Part shown: piece after piece, positions 1-9,100 of the stretch
Layout: the number at the start of each line of letters is the position of its first letter
How positions within the stretch are numbered: the first letter of the stretch is position 1
Assembly: GCA_937959275.1 (NCBI GenBank)
Contig: CALGLU010000120.1
Coordinates: forward strand, 1-46,728
Origin: an uncultured Saprospiraceae bacterium
Lineage (GTDB): Bacteria; Bacteroidota; Bacteroidia; Chitinophagales; Saprospiraceae
Direction: 5' to 3'
DNA: 46,728 nucleotides
Made by a program: the position numbers and the translations under genes
Notes under the pieces: model-generated
Told to the model about the DNA's origin: nothing
The model's database searches: none
The model's input: only the letters and a program-made list of their open reading frames with translations

Positions 1-20
1 GCTTAAACTAAAAATGTAAT

Positions 21-28
21 TATCTTTG
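21..28 (+). promoter_or_regulatory. Bacteroidota -7 promoter element for tRNA-Lys
   Basis: TATCTTTG fits the Bacteroidota primary-sigma -7 consensus TAnnTTTG and lies 40 nt before the tRNA. The matching -33 element would fall at or just outside the window edge, so only half of the promoter is visible. Confidence 0.6.
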
Positions 29-67
29 CAGCCGCTTAGGGAAGGAAGCTTCTCGACAGCTGGTTTC

Positions 68-140
68 GACCGGTTAGCTCAGTTGGTAGAGCAACGCCCT
101 TTTAAGGCGTGGGCCCTGGGTTCGAGCCCCAGACCGGTCA
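68..140 (+). tRNA. tRNA-Lys (anticodon TTT)
   Basis: A complete 73-nt cloverleaf can be folded by eye. The acceptor stem GACCGGT (68-74) pairs with ACCGGTC (133-139), with discriminator A at 140. The anticodon stem ACGCC (94-98) pairs with GGCGT (106-110) around the loop CTTTTAA, which puts anticodon TTT at 101-103 (Lys). The D-arm (TAGCTCAGTTGGTAGAGCA) and the T-arm with GGTTCGAGCC are canonical. No CCA is encoded. Confidence 0.97.
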
Positions 141-147
141 CAAAGAA

Positions 148-182
148 AAGAGTTCATTGTAAAAAGATGAGCTCTTTTTTTA
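148..182 (+). terminator. Intrinsic terminator after tRNA-Lys
   Basis: AAGAGTTCAT (148-157) pairs with ATGAGCTCTT (167-176), ten base pairs including one G-U, followed directly by a T tract. It starts 8 nt after the tRNA, so the tRNA is a single-gene transcript. Confidence 0.85.
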
Positions 183-497
183 TTTAAACGACATTGGGTT
201 AAAACCACTTGGAGGGAGCAAAATTAATGGTTTGCTAGGTCCAAGGTACTTTAGTGCCTTGAATGTTCACTTAATTTTTCTAATAATTGTGACACAGCAT
301 GCGAATTCAGGATGACGCTTAAAGTTTTGTGATGAGGTTTATGAAGGACAAGGATTACCGTGAACTTCGGTTTCAATCTAAAGTTTGGTTGATGATTACC
401 TTACATGTCACCGGTAGCATTCAAAAAGTATATATTGTTAGAAATTTTGATTGTAGTATTCAATCAAAATGAATTTCAATGATCACATAATTTTAAA
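183..497 (+). other. Intergenic region with a 10-bp inverted repeat before the phosphotransferase operon
   Basis: No convincing gene. A 43-codon ATG frame (341-472) is open, but nothing in it looks like a known protein. Its 3' end coincides with a perfect inverted repeat: ATTTTGATTG (444-453), 7-nt spacer, CAATCAAAAT (461-470). The repeat ends 28 nt before the start at 498. It has the size and position of a dimeric repressor operator (inference), and there is no T tract after it to make it a terminator. Confidence 0.4.
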
Positions 498-1562
498 ATG
501 TCGCAACAGGTACGAGAAGGAGAAGAGCTTAATGAAGGACCATTAAAGCAATTTTTATTAGAAAAGGAGTTGATCGTTGATGTCAACAGCGAGTGGAAGG
601 TCTCACAGTTTTCGACTGGCTTTTCAAATCTTACCTACTTAATTCAAATCGAGGACAAAGAATATGTACTTCGTCGGCCACCAAATGGAGCGATTAAACG
701 CGGTCATGATATGGGGCGTGAATTTAGAGTCTTGACGGGCCTGAATCGAGGGTTTGAAAAAGCACCGGAAGCCTATATCTATACCGAGGATAAAGAGATT
801 TTGGGTGTCCCTTTCTATCTCATGGAAAAAATGGAAGGCATCATTATTAATGGAGCAGAAGCGAAACGAAGACAGATTTCAGAAACTGAGTTTCCAGTGA
901 TCGCTAATAGTTGGTTAGACACTTTAGTCGAACTCCATGCTTTAGACTATGAATCGGTTGGCTTAGGTGAACTGGGTAGACCTAATGGTTATGTAGAAAG
1001 ACAAGTGCGCAATTGGAGCAAGCAGTATGTCAATGCTAAAACACACGAAATAGCAGAAGCAGAGAAAGTCATGAAGTGGCTGCACGACCATCAACCGACT
1101 GAGTATGATCATAGTTTGATTCATAATGATTACAAATATGACAATGTCGTCTTTGAAGATGATTCTTGGGAGAGGATCAATGCTGTATTAGATTGGGAAA
1201 TGTGTACGCTTGGTGATCCCTTGATGGATCTTGGAGCCGCGATTGCTTATTGGATAACAGCCGATGATCATCCGATGATATTGAGCGTGTTTCCCTATCC
1301 GACATCTATGCCTGGTAACCCTAGCCGCCTAGACATCGTAGAGCAATATGCCTCTAAGAGTGGTCGACCAATCAATCATTTAGTTTTTTATTACGCCTTT
1401 GGCTTATTTAAGAATGCAGTGATTGTCCAACAAATTTATTATCGCTATACGAAAGGATTAACGAGCAACGAAAAATTTGCACAACTAGATAAGGTGACAC
1501 AATTATTTTGTGAATTAGCCTGGCAAGCGATTCAGAAAAATCGAATAGATCAATTACTTTAG
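498..1562 (+). CDS. Phosphotransferase family protein (APH/ACAD10-like kinase fold)
   Basis: A 354-aa soluble protein of the aminoglycoside-phosphotransferase/choline-kinase superfamily, closest in style to the kinase domain of ACAD10. Visible motifs: glycine-rich nucleotide loop with GFSNLTY (41-47), YVLRRPP (56-62) with the ATP-binding basic residues, catalytic loop HNDYKYDN (209-216) with D211 as probable base, and the metal-binding DWE (D232) in LDWEMCTLGDP. Length is normal for the family. Relatives occur with acyl-CoA dehydrogenases and are thought to phosphorylate small hydroxylated metabolites such as hydroxyacyl-CoA, so antibiotic resistance is not implied. The sulfite dehydrogenase genes follow after 37 nt and may be cotranscribed, without an obvious functional link. 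The substrate is unknown. Confidence 0.9.
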   Translation: MSQQVREGEELNEGPLKQFLLEKELIVDVNSEWKVSQFSTGFSNLTYLIQIEDKEYVLRRPPNGAIKRGHDMGREFRVLTGLNRGFEKAPEAYIYTEDKEILGVPFYLMEKMEGIIINGAEAKRRQISETEFPVIANSWLDTLVELHALDYESVGLGELGRPNGYVERQVRNWSKQYVNAKTHEIAEAEKVMKWLHDHQPTEYDHSLIHNDYKYDNVVFEDDSWERINAVLDWEMCTLGDPLMDLGAAIAYWITADDHPMILSVFPYPTSMPGNPSRLDIVEQYASKSGRPINHLVFYYAFGLFKNAVIVQQIYYRYTKGLTSNEKFAQLDKVTQLFCELAWQAIQKNRIDQLL

Positions 1563-1599
1563 AGTACATACGAATATTAACGACATCAATTTGTCATTC

Positions 1600-2817
1600 A
1601 TGACGCCATTAAAACGGAGACAATTTTTAAAGCAAGCGGCTAAACTCATGGGAGTGCCAGTTGCTTTTGCTCATTTAATTCCAAGTGGAGTTCATTTATT
1701 ATGTGAACTTGAAGCATCTGCATTTCATGATATAGAGGGCAAGCATCCAGACATACGTGTACTCAACGATCGTCCCCTCAATGCTGAAACACCTGCGCAT
1801 CTCTTGGCTCCGAAGGTCACACCCGCGGATCGCATGTTTGTCAGAAATAATGGTCTCGTACCAACCGGTATTGATGCCGAAAATTGGACCTTGACGATCG
1901 AAGGAGAATCTGCAAAGCAACAAATGACATTTACCCTTGCAGAATTAAAATCTCGCTTTAAGCACCACACACTTCAGCTTACATTAGAATGTGGTGGCAA
2001 TGGCAGAAGTGAATTTAACCCACCAGCTAAAGGGAATCAATGGTCAACAGGTGCAGTCGCCTGTCCAAGCTGGACTGGTGTGCGGTTAAAAGATGTGTTA
2101 GCCGAAGTTGGTTTTGGAAAAGATGCTAAATATGTCGGTTACTATGGAAAAGATACACATCTGAGTGGAGATGCAGATAAGGTGGTCATCTCTAGAGGAG
2201 TGCCTCTATCTAAGGCACTTGAAGAGGAGTCTTTAATTGCTTGGGCCATGAATGGCGAAGATTTGCCCATACTTCATGGTTATCCTTTGCGCCTCGTTAT
2301 TGGAGGATGGCCTGCTTCGTGTTCGGGCAAATGGGTAAACAGATTAGTGATCAGGAATCAAGTGCACGATGGACCTAAAATGGGTGGGCAATCCTATCGG
2401 GTGCCTTGTGATCCAGTCCCACCTGGAACCGTGGTTGAAGATGATGACATGTGTATCATAGAGTCGATGCCAGTCAAGTCGATTATCACGTCTCCTAAGA
2501 CAGCAGCGATTTCAACTAAGCCAACGATTCCTATTGCTGGTCATGCTTGGGCGGGTGATTTGGCTATTAAGCAAGTTGACTATTCGATTGATTATGGTCA
2601 GACTTGGACCATTAGTCAGTTGTCTAGTCCAGTGAATCGCCTAGCTTGGCAACACTGGAGTGCTGATGTGAGATTGCCGGAGAAAGGCTATTATGAGATA
2701 TGGGTTAGAGCGACTGATGAGAAGGGTAGGGCGCAGCCAATGTTACTACCGGGATGGAATCCGAGGGGCTACTTAAATAATGCTTGTCATCGCATAGCAG
2801 TAAAATATGTGCCATGA
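1600..2817 (+). CDS. Sulfite dehydrogenase, molybdopterin catalytic subunit (SorA-like, Tat-exported)
   Basis: A 405-aa sulfite-oxidase-family protein. The N-terminus has a twin-arginine signal (KRRQFLK followed by a hydrophobic stretch), so it folds with its cofactor in the cytoplasm and is exported. The Moco-ligating cysteine is seen in LECGGNGR (about C131), the family hallmark. The N-terminal half is the Moco domain. The C-terminal part, from about residue 285, has the Ig-like dimerisation fold with WAGDLAIKQVDYSIDYGQTW. I start at ATG 1600: an in-frame TTG nine bases upstream is possible, but the ATG sits directly before the Tat motif. The stop overlaps the next gene's start as ATGA, and that gene encodes a monohaem cytochrome, the usual SorA/SorB pairing. 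Likely reaction: sulfite to sulfate with electrons to cytochrome c. The substrate is inferred from family and neighbour. Confidence 0.88.
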   Translation: MTPLKRRQFLKQAAKLMGVPVAFAHLIPSGVHLLCELEASAFHDIEGKHPDIRVLNDRPLNAETPAHLLAPKVTPADRMFVRNNGLVPTGIDAENWTLTIEGESAKQQMTFTLAELKSRFKHHTLQLTLECGGNGRSEFNPPAKGNQWSTGAVACPSWTGVRLKDVLAEVGFGKDAKYVGYYGKDTHLSGDADKVVISRGVPLSKALEEESLIAWAMNGEDLPILHGYPLRLVIGGWPASCSGKWVNRLVIRNQVHDGPKMGGQSYRVPCDPVPPGTVVEDDDMCIIESMPVKSIITSPKTAAISTKPTIPIAGHAWAGDLAIKQVDYSIDYGQTWTISQLSSPVNRLAWQHWSADVRLPEKGYYEIWVRATDEKGRAQPMLLPGWNPRGYLNNACHRIAVKYVP

Positions 2818-3224
2818 AAAAAGTAACTTTAGTGATTGGTGTTTGTATTTTAATTTGGAGTTGTGAACAGAATCAATCTCTCCCGCAAGAGATGAACTAC
2901 GGGATTCAAAATGAAGTGATTTTATCAAAAGTGACTGATGGTATTCATACACCGACTGGCTTGATTGCAGATCAAGGATTAGAGTCTGTATTAAGGCATT
3001 GTGTATCCTGTCATTCATCTAAATTAATTACGCAAAATCGAGCGACAGAAGAAGGGTGGACATCTATGATCCATTGGATGTATGAGACTCAAAACTTGCC
3101 TCAACTTGGTGATCAAGAACCTATAATCGTTTCATATCTATCCAAACATTATGCACCTGTTGCTTCTGGACGTAGGAAAGACTTAGGAAACCTTGAGTGG
3201 TATCCCTTGCAAGAAGAGAATTAA
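2814..3224 (+). CDS. c-type cytochrome lipoprotein, sulfite dehydrogenase electron-transfer subunit (SorB-like)
   Basis: A 136-aa protein. Residues 1-16 are a lipoprotein signal ending in ILIWSC (lipidated C17). One haem c site CVSCH lies at 63-67, in the context LRHCVSCHSSK. The following GWTSMIHWMY and the short helical C-terminus match small sulfite:cytochrome c oxidoreductase subunits, where a downstream Met is the sixth iron ligand. The ATG at 2814 overlaps the SorA stop by four bases, implying translational coupling. An upstream in-frame TTG (2784) would bury the signal peptide and is rejected. It probably accepts electrons from the Mo subunit and passes them to the respiratory chain at the membrane. 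No other cytochrome gene lies nearby. Confidence 0.85.
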   Translation: MKKVTLVIGVCILIWSCEQNQSLPQEMNYGIQNEVILSKVTDGIHTPTGLIADQGLESVLRHCVSCHSSKLITQNRATEEGWTSMIHWMYETQNLPQLGDQEPIIVSYLSKHYAPVASGRRKDLGNLEWYPLQEEN

Positions 3225-3242
3225 CTAATTTTACTACTTAAA

Positions 3243-3272
3243 TTGTTTACCATTTTAATTTCCTAGGACATA
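3243..3272 (+). promoter_or_regulatory. ECF-type promoter element, copy 1 (TTGTTTACC-N18-ATA)
   Basis: TTGTTTACC at 3243-3251, then exactly 18 nt to ATA at 3270-3272 (within ACATA). The start codon of the metzincin lipoprotein is 57 nt further on. The spacer begins ATTTTA, as in the copy before 9496. It is one of four identical-spacing copies in 6.2 kb around the ECF sigma gene. Confidence 0.75.
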
Positions 3273-3329
3273 ACTCATTGAAGGCTAACTGACTTTTATA
3301 ATCTACTTATTAATTACCATTTAATTTTT

Positions 3330-4478
3330 ATGATTATGAAAATCAATTTTTTTTATTTTTTTGCAATTTTATCAGTGCTGGTACTTTCTTGTTCGGAAAG
3401 TGAAATAACGAGTACGTCTGAATTTGATACGGACGATTTTGAACTTGAACTGTCAAGTTTTTTGACTGAATTTGAGTTGATAGACATTAATCCAGAAGCT
3501 CTTTACAAGTCAGTTATGCAACAATCATCTGACATAAAAACCTTGAGTTTGGCTGAGGGTAAATTTAATTTTGAAGTTCGAGAAACGGATCTAGAATTAA
3601 ACAATAGCTATTTCGAATTTAGCGATACTGGTGAATTAATTGAGCTGCAGGCAGAAGGTTCAAAAACACTTTACCTAGATAATTTGGATTTTGAAAATGT
3701 TAGCTCAAATAACGTCGGTGTTGTACTGAGAGACACTGATTTGTATATCGAATATTCAAGTCAGGGTGAAGACTATGTTATCGCTCCTGTAAGTGACATT
3801 GTGAAAACAACGAACACTCAAGCCTATATACATTACCCCAAACACGCGATTCTGAAATCTACGGAGCAAGGCAGTGAATGTTTGTTTCTTGATCATGATA
3901 CTGATGAGATTCAATCAGATATAGCTGAACCCAGAATGCTGCAATATAATGCTACCATAACAGTCGTCATTGATTATTCTATGTATCAGTATTTAGGTTG
4001 GACTGGTTCGATTAATTATGTGAACGATGCTATGTATTGGACTAACTTTAGATATAATGCCAATAGTGGTCTGCCAATAGCTATCATAAAGGGTGGTGGT
4101 TATGTGTTAAATCAGTCAGGACAATATGGTTTGGCCTACAGCACAGATCCTGCAACATATTTAAACAATTTTGCAGCATGGCTGAATCGATATAATATAG
4201 GGAATGATGCAGAGATATTGTTTACAAGAGATCATGCACACTGGGGTGCTGCTTATCCAAATACAATGTGTGGCTATAATGCAACTGCTTTAGTTGAATA
4301 CCATAGTTGGACAACCCGCAGGTATAATATAATTGCCCATGAATTAGGTCATATTCTTGGCGCCGGGCATACAAATTCTGGTGTTATGAGAACTGTAGCA
4401 AATGGTGATTCATATTTCACACAATATTCAAAAAATCAAATCTTGTCGTTTTTGAGTTCGACGAATTGGTGTTTGTAA
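3330..4478 (+). CDS. Secreted metzincin-type zinc metalloprotease, lipoprotein
   Basis: A 382-aa protein. The signal peptide ends at VLVLSC (lipidated C21), so it is probably membrane-anchored outside the cytoplasm. The zinc site HELGHILGAGH (337-347) is a full HExxHxxGxxH metzincin motif, with catalytic E338 and three His ligands. The Met-turn follows at M353 (SGVMRT). The other 300 residues are a poorly recognisable N-terminal region, perhaps a prodomain (25-190), and the upper catalytic domain with GGGYVLNQSGQYGLAY. The catalytic domain is reprolysin/M12B-like; the subfamily is not certain. The start could be ATG 3330 or 3336, which only changes MIMK to MK. It carries copy 1 of the shared ECF promoter element, placing it in the regulon of the sigma factor at 5314. 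It converges on the sigma operon and shares the terminator at 4518. Confidence 0.82.
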   Translation: MIMKINFFYFFAILSVLVLSCSESEITSTSEFDTDDFELELSSFLTEFELIDINPEALYKSVMQQSSDIKTLSLAEGKFNFEVRETDLELNNSYFEFSDTGELIELQAEGSKTLYLDNLDFENVSSNNVGVVLRDTDLYIEYSSQGEDYVIAPVSDIVKTTNTQAYIHYPKHAILKSTEQGSECLFLDHDTDEIQSDIAEPRMLQYNATITVVIDYSMYQYLGWTGSINYVNDAMYWTNFRYNANSGLPIAIIKGGGYVLNQSGQYGLAYSTDPATYLNNFAAWLNRYNIGNDAEILFTRDHAHWGAAYPNTMCGYNATALVEYHSWTTRRYNIIAHELGHILGAGHTNSGVMRTVANGDSYFTQYSKNQILSFLSSTNWCL

Positions 4479-4517
4479 GGTCAACTGAATAAAACGTCGT
4501 TTAGCAAAAAATAGATT

Positions 4518-4547
4518 GGAGTGTGTAGAGATATGCACTCCTTTTTT
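4518..4547 (+). terminator. Terminator between the metzincin gene and the convergent sigma operon
   Basis: A ten-pair stem (4518-4527 with 4532-4541, two G-U pairs) closes a GAGA loop and is followed by six T. An A-run at 4506-4511 gives a T-run on the other strand, so it may stop both convergent transcripts. Confidence 0.85.
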
Positions 4548-4550
4548 CCT

Positions 4551-5321
4551 TTATTCTTGAACTAAACTTTCAATTAAATTCAATGCCTTTTTATGATTCC
4601 AAGATTTTTCAGTTACGATATTTTGGAGTAAGGTTGTTGCTTTTTCAACTTCACCTTTTTCTAAGTAAGCGAGACTTAAAAACCATTGAGCTTCATCCTT
4701 ATGGGGTGATTTATTACTTGATAAAATTGACTGAAAATCAGAAATAGATTTATCTAAATTCATGTTATGATCTGAAGCATATAATCTGCTTAATCCCAAA
4801 TATAGATTTTGCTCATTTGTTCTATTTGGGATCAATTCAATTTGCTCTTTTGCTAAATCAAATCGTTGTGTTTTATAGGATTCTATTCCGATTGTCCAAG
4901 GATCGTCTATGTTCAATTCATTACCATTCATGAGACTAGGTGGCGGTTGATGAATAGTCTCTATATAACTAGATGCAATGGAATTTGTATCTGATGATTC
5001 TAGTGGCTTTTCTGTAAATAGATAGTAACTGATAAAGCCTAATACAAATACAGCCGCAATATTTCGAATTAAGGGAAATAAGCTATGGAGCTTTGAGGTC
5101 TTACCTTTCTTTTCTACTCTATCTATATCGAAATTCTCAAGCTTTGAGTTGGATATTAGCTCCTTTTTAAGATTTTGTTTATGTTGAGCATATAGTATGC
5201 TTTCTATTTGAACATCTTCTGCAAACTGAGGGTCTGATTCTGTCAATGAGACAAATTCTAAGTACTCAGAGTCAGTTAACTCTTCATGTAAGTATTTCTG
5301 AATGAATGATTCTTTATTCAT
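4551..5321 (-). CDS. Membrane-anchored TPR protein, probable anti-sigma factor
   Basis: A 256-aa protein with one transmembrane helix at about 81-101 (LFPLIRNIAAVFVLGFISYY). It is preceded by a basic stretch (KKGKTSK), predicting N-terminus in and C-terminus in the periplasm. Residues 1-45 resemble the small helical N-terminal domain of Bacteroidota anti-sigma proteins, with no zinc-binding HxxxCxxC. Residues 140-250 form TPR-like helical pairs (YLGLSRLYA, AQWFLSLAYLEKGEVEKATTLL). Its start overlaps the sigma gene's end by eight bases, which fixes the stoichiometric pair. It lacks a FecR domain, so it is not a classic FecR. Inference: it holds the sigma factor at the membrane and senses something outside through its TPRs; it is also the most obvious candidate substrate for the neighbouring CHAT protease. 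Confidence 0.7.
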   Translation of the reverse strand: MNKESFIQKYLHEELTDSEYLEFVSLTESDPQFAEDVQIESILYAQHKQNLKKELISNSKLENFDIDRVEKKGKTSKLHSLFPLIRNIAAVFVLGFISYYLFTEKPLESSDTNSIASSYIETIHQPPPSLMNGNELNIDDPWTIGIESYKTQRFDLAKEQIELIPNRTNEQNLYLGLSRLYASDHNMNLDKSISDFQSILSSNKSPHKDEAQWFLSLAYLEKGEVEKATTLLQNIVTEKSWNHKKALNLIESLVQE

Positions 5322-5886
5322 TTTTTATGTTTTCAAGTAACTCCTTGATTTTTAATTTTAATTTCTTCATACAGCGAGCTTTTGTAGTCTTCATGACATC
5401 TCTGTTCTTATAACCCATTTCCTCGGCCAAATTCCTCAGCGGAATCCGATCCAAAAGATTTCGCTTAAGCAGAGCTTCGCAAGGATTTCCTAAAATACTG
5501 AGGGCCTTAAGTGTGACATTCACTTGTCTTTGTCTGTCATCATCTAAGGATTCGACTTGTTCAGCAGAATCAATAGCCCCTTGTACAATACGTGGATCAA
5601 AACGCAATATTTTTCGATTTTTCTTTTGCTTGTTTTTCCACATATTCGTAGCAACTTTCAAGATAAAAGCTTGAACGTTGTCATTAGAATAGGTATGCAT
5701 CATAATTTTTTCACGCAATACAATGATAGCATCCATAACCAAATCTCTTGAATCTTCAAGTGAACAGTTTGTTGTAGAGGCTATGTGCCGGGTGCAGTAC
5801 AGGTAGTTTTCATCAAAAATCTTCGATAGGGGCTCTGTTTTGCCTGTTCTTAACTCTTGAATGTCAAACTCATCTATCGTTTTCAT
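5314..5886 (-). CDS. ECF-type RNA polymerase sigma-70 factor
   Basis: A 190-aa protein. Sigma region 2 spans about 20-90 (DSRDLVMDAIIVLREKI, then FILKVATNMWKNKQKKN, the core-binding and -10-recognition helices). Region 4 spans about 125-185 with an HTH around LRNLAEEMGYKNRDVMKTTK and the terminal ARCMKKLKLKIKELL. No region 1.1 or 3, so it is ECF class. A copy of TTGTTTACC-N18-ATA lies directly upstream, consistent with autoregulation. That copy's ATA ends only 3 nt before the ATG, so transcription from it would begin at or inside the start codon. Either the mRNA is leaderless, a second promoter exists, or translation begins later. The TPR membrane gene overlaps its 3' end; the CHAT protease gene is divergent. 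Confidence 0.88.
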   Translation of the reverse strand: MKTIDEFDIQELRTGKTEPLSKIFDENYLYCTRHIASTTNCSLEDSRDLVMDAIIVLREKIMMHTYSNDNVQAFILKVATNMWKNKQKKNRKILRFDPRIVQGAIDSAEQVESLDDDRQRQVNVTLKALSILGNPCEALLKRNLLDRIPLRNLAEEMGYKNRDVMKTTKARCMKKLKLKIKELLENIKNE

Positions 5887-5889
5887 CTA

Positions 5890-5919
5890 TATCAATTCAG
5901 GAACTGAAAGGGTAAACAA
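5890..5919 (-). promoter_or_regulatory. ECF-type promoter element, copy 2, facing the sigma gene
   Basis: On the minus strand, TTGTTTACC (5919-5911), 18 nt, ATA (5892-5890). It faces the sigma/anti-sigma operon and is divergent from copy 3, with 62 nt between the two TTGTTTACC boxes. The ATA ends 3 nt before the ATG at 5886, unusually close. Confidence 0.72.
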
Positions 5920-5981
5920 AATACATATTAATTTTTGACAAATTTTCTATATCTATATTTTTGAAAAAGTTTAACTATTTT

Positions 5982-6011
5982 TTGTTTACCTTTTATAAAC
6001 CTAAATTTATA
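5982..6011 (+). promoter_or_regulatory. ECF-type promoter element, copy 3, before the TPR-CHAT gene
   Basis: TTGTTTACC (5982-5990), 18 nt, ATA (6009-6011). The start codon of the CHAT protease is 91 nt downstream, leaving room for a normal AT-rich leader. Confidence 0.75.
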
Positions 6012-6102
6012 TACTATTACTAAATTAGTTAGTTCATAGCATTACATAAATTTTCTATTAACTTTTCAGCTCCCTTCCTTCAAGTTGGAATAACTTTTAA
6101 TC

Positions 6103-9100
6103 ATGGAGGACTCAATTAAAATATTCTGTATAAGTTTACTAATCATTCTGACAAGTGGCAAAGCTAAAATAGCCTTTTGTTCAACTCCAGTTAAGAAAGA
6201 TGTTGTATTAACAAACTGTAGCAAAACATTCATTGATCTTGAGGACAAACTCAATTTTGCTAGTAGTCTTAGCCTCAGGTCTAAGGTTAATGAGGCAATT
6301 CGAATCTATAATAGCTTTGATTCTATTTTAGACGACGCTCAGCTTCCAATCCGAGAGAAAGTGATCTTAGCGAATCGAGTTTCACAAGGCTATATAGACA
6401 ATTTTAAATATAGACTAGGACTTGATTTCGCAAAGAAGTATCTCAATATTGCGATTCCAAAATTGGATGCCTTTGATTTTGAGCTTGGAAAAGCATATGA
6501 AGCGTTAGGTGTATTTCAATCTAAAGCTGGAGACTTGGATGGATCAATGAATAACCTGACTCAAGCTCTAAGCATCTTGAAGTTCTACAGTGGGCAACAT
6601 TCAATATATTTTCATTTAGGAATGAATTATTTGCATGCTCAAAACTTTATTGAATCTACAAATGCTTTTAATGTATCAATTGCGAATATTAATGTTGAAG
6701 ATCTATCAATTCTAAATCTCAGAACTCAATTCAAAATTCAATTCCAATTTATTGATGCTTTGATTCTATCAGGAGATTTTGGTAAGGCAGAGCAAACCCT
6801 CAAGAAAGTTCAGTATTTAGCTAATATGATAAATGAGCCCTTTTATAATTTTCTTGTAAATTACAAAAGCGCAGCATACTACCTTAATACGGGCAATAGA
6901 AAAAAAGCAAGAACGTATTTGGATATAGGGGTTCCAGATCATCCTCACACCTCTGTTTTTAAAGCCGGATTTTATTTTTACAAAGGGATTATAGAGTTGG
7001 GTTATAAAAATTACAACACCTCTGCTGAGTTTTTTCAAGAATCAATTAATACTTCTTTATCTAATGGTGAAGAATTTTTCAAGTTTGGTAATAATTATTT
7101 GTGGATGGGACGTGCATATACCTATGCCCAAGAATATGATAAGGCGTTAAAGGCATTTGATGATGGATTGTGTTTATTTGAAAACACAGGCGCTAAGTTT
7201 AATTCTATAAGAGCTGATCTTAAAAATGTCAAAGGTGAATTATATTTGGAACAAGGCAAGCTTATCAAAGCAAAGCATTGCTTCTTATCAGCCTTGAGTC
7301 TAGATGGTGATCGAACCGAAGGTAAAATGACAAATGTTCTGGATGTAGCGCTAGTCCACTTAGAACATTTTAAAAATAACCAAAATGAAGCAGAGGTTGA
7401 CTCTATCATTTTTTATATGGATCTCAATGATAAACTTTTAGATCAAATGAGGTCTGAGCATAGATATTTTGAAGATCAAGGTGCTGTAGAATACATTGCT
7501 AATGAGATTTATTCAGAAAATCTGGAGATTCTAGAATATCTATATGATTACAGAATAAAGACAGAGTTAATCGATAAGATATTTAAGTATATGGAAGGGA
7601 TTAAATCTTATTCATTCAAACAAGAATTGAAGGAGCAAGAAGGGCTGCACACATATGGAGTGCCAAAACTACTGATTGAAAATCTTAATTCGGTAAAGTC
7701 TGAAGTAAAGCATCTACAAGAAGAGATTTATGAAAATGGTAAGGACAGTACAAGTTTGATGGATCAAGACAAATATCAAATTGCTTACAATGAGAAACTA
7801 TTGAAGCTAGAATTATTAAAAACTCAATACAATACAATTTTACAAAATATTGAAACTGAATATCCAAGTTATTTTAATTTTAAATATAACCATACAGCTC
7901 TAACGATTTCAGATATTCAAGATGTTCTCAGTCCAAATGAAGCTTTGGTTGAATATTTCATAGATGATCATGCAATTTTTATTATCGCTATTAAACAAGA
8001 TACGATTCACTATTTTAATAAAGAGAAGCCAGTAGATTGGGATGTAACCATTACTGAATATTTGAATTCGGCAGGAGATAGTGATTATCAACATCAGGAT
8101 TCAACAGCAGTCACTTTTTCAAAATTTTCAAATTCAGCTCATAAGATATTTAATATGGTATTGGTTGATGTGATTAATGAACTAGAGGATGACGTTAAAT
8201 ATTTGACCATAATTCCAGATGAGAAACTCCATTTTATCCAATTTGATAACTTGTTGACTGAGCCGGCTAATCCAAATGAGGTTTATAGAGATTTAAGTTA
8301 TTTAATTAATGATTTTACAATTTCAAGAGCTCCATCTGCATACATGTTTTCAACTTTAAAGAAGAGAAAAAGAACTCACTACGAGTATAAATATGTTGGA
8401 TTCGCGCCAAAATACAAGAGTGAAAATATTGCGATTGTCGATAGTCTAGAATCAGATAGAAGGGATCGTCTAGAATATTATAATGATCTTGTTACAAGAG
8501 GTACTTTAGTTGATTTACCTTCAGCAAGAGAATCTGTTCGTTTTATTGCCTCTCTCTTAGGTGGTATTTCATTTGTAGGCCCCCAAGCAACAAGAGAAAT
8601 GTTTTTGGAGCGGTCTTCAGAAGGTAATATTCTTCATTTTGCAGGACATGCCATTAATGATGATCAAAACCCAAAATATTCACAATTGTTGTTTTCGCAA
8701 ACAGATGCTGATTTCGAGCTTTACGCTTCTGATATTTATGACATTGGTCTTGATTTAGATTTAGCCGTACTGAGTGCATGTAATACTGGTAACGGTAAAC
8801 TGAAGAGGTTTGGTGATGGTGTCTTGAGTTTGTCGAGAGCATTTAAATATGCAGGGTGCTCAAGCGTGGTGATGAGTCTATGGAGTATTCCTGACATTCA
8901 AACTGCCCAATTAGATAATTCATTTTTTGAAAATATAAAAAGGGGAGAGCGAATTGATGATGCGCTACGTGATAGTAAATTAGCTTTTTTAAAAAGTGCT
9001 ACATTTAAAACATCTCATCCGTTCTATTGGTCAGGTATGACAGCATCTGGTAAAATGGAACCAATCCAAAAAACCAGTCTTTGGACAAAATTTATAAACC

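Noticed and set aside
341-472. 43-codon ORF before the phosphotransferase gene
   Set aside because: It ends inside the 10-bp inverted repeat and shows no protein features; chance is sufficient.
498-1562. Aminoglycoside resistance kinase
   Set aside because: Motifs fit the broad APH superfamily, but context and ACAD10-like features point to a metabolic kinase.
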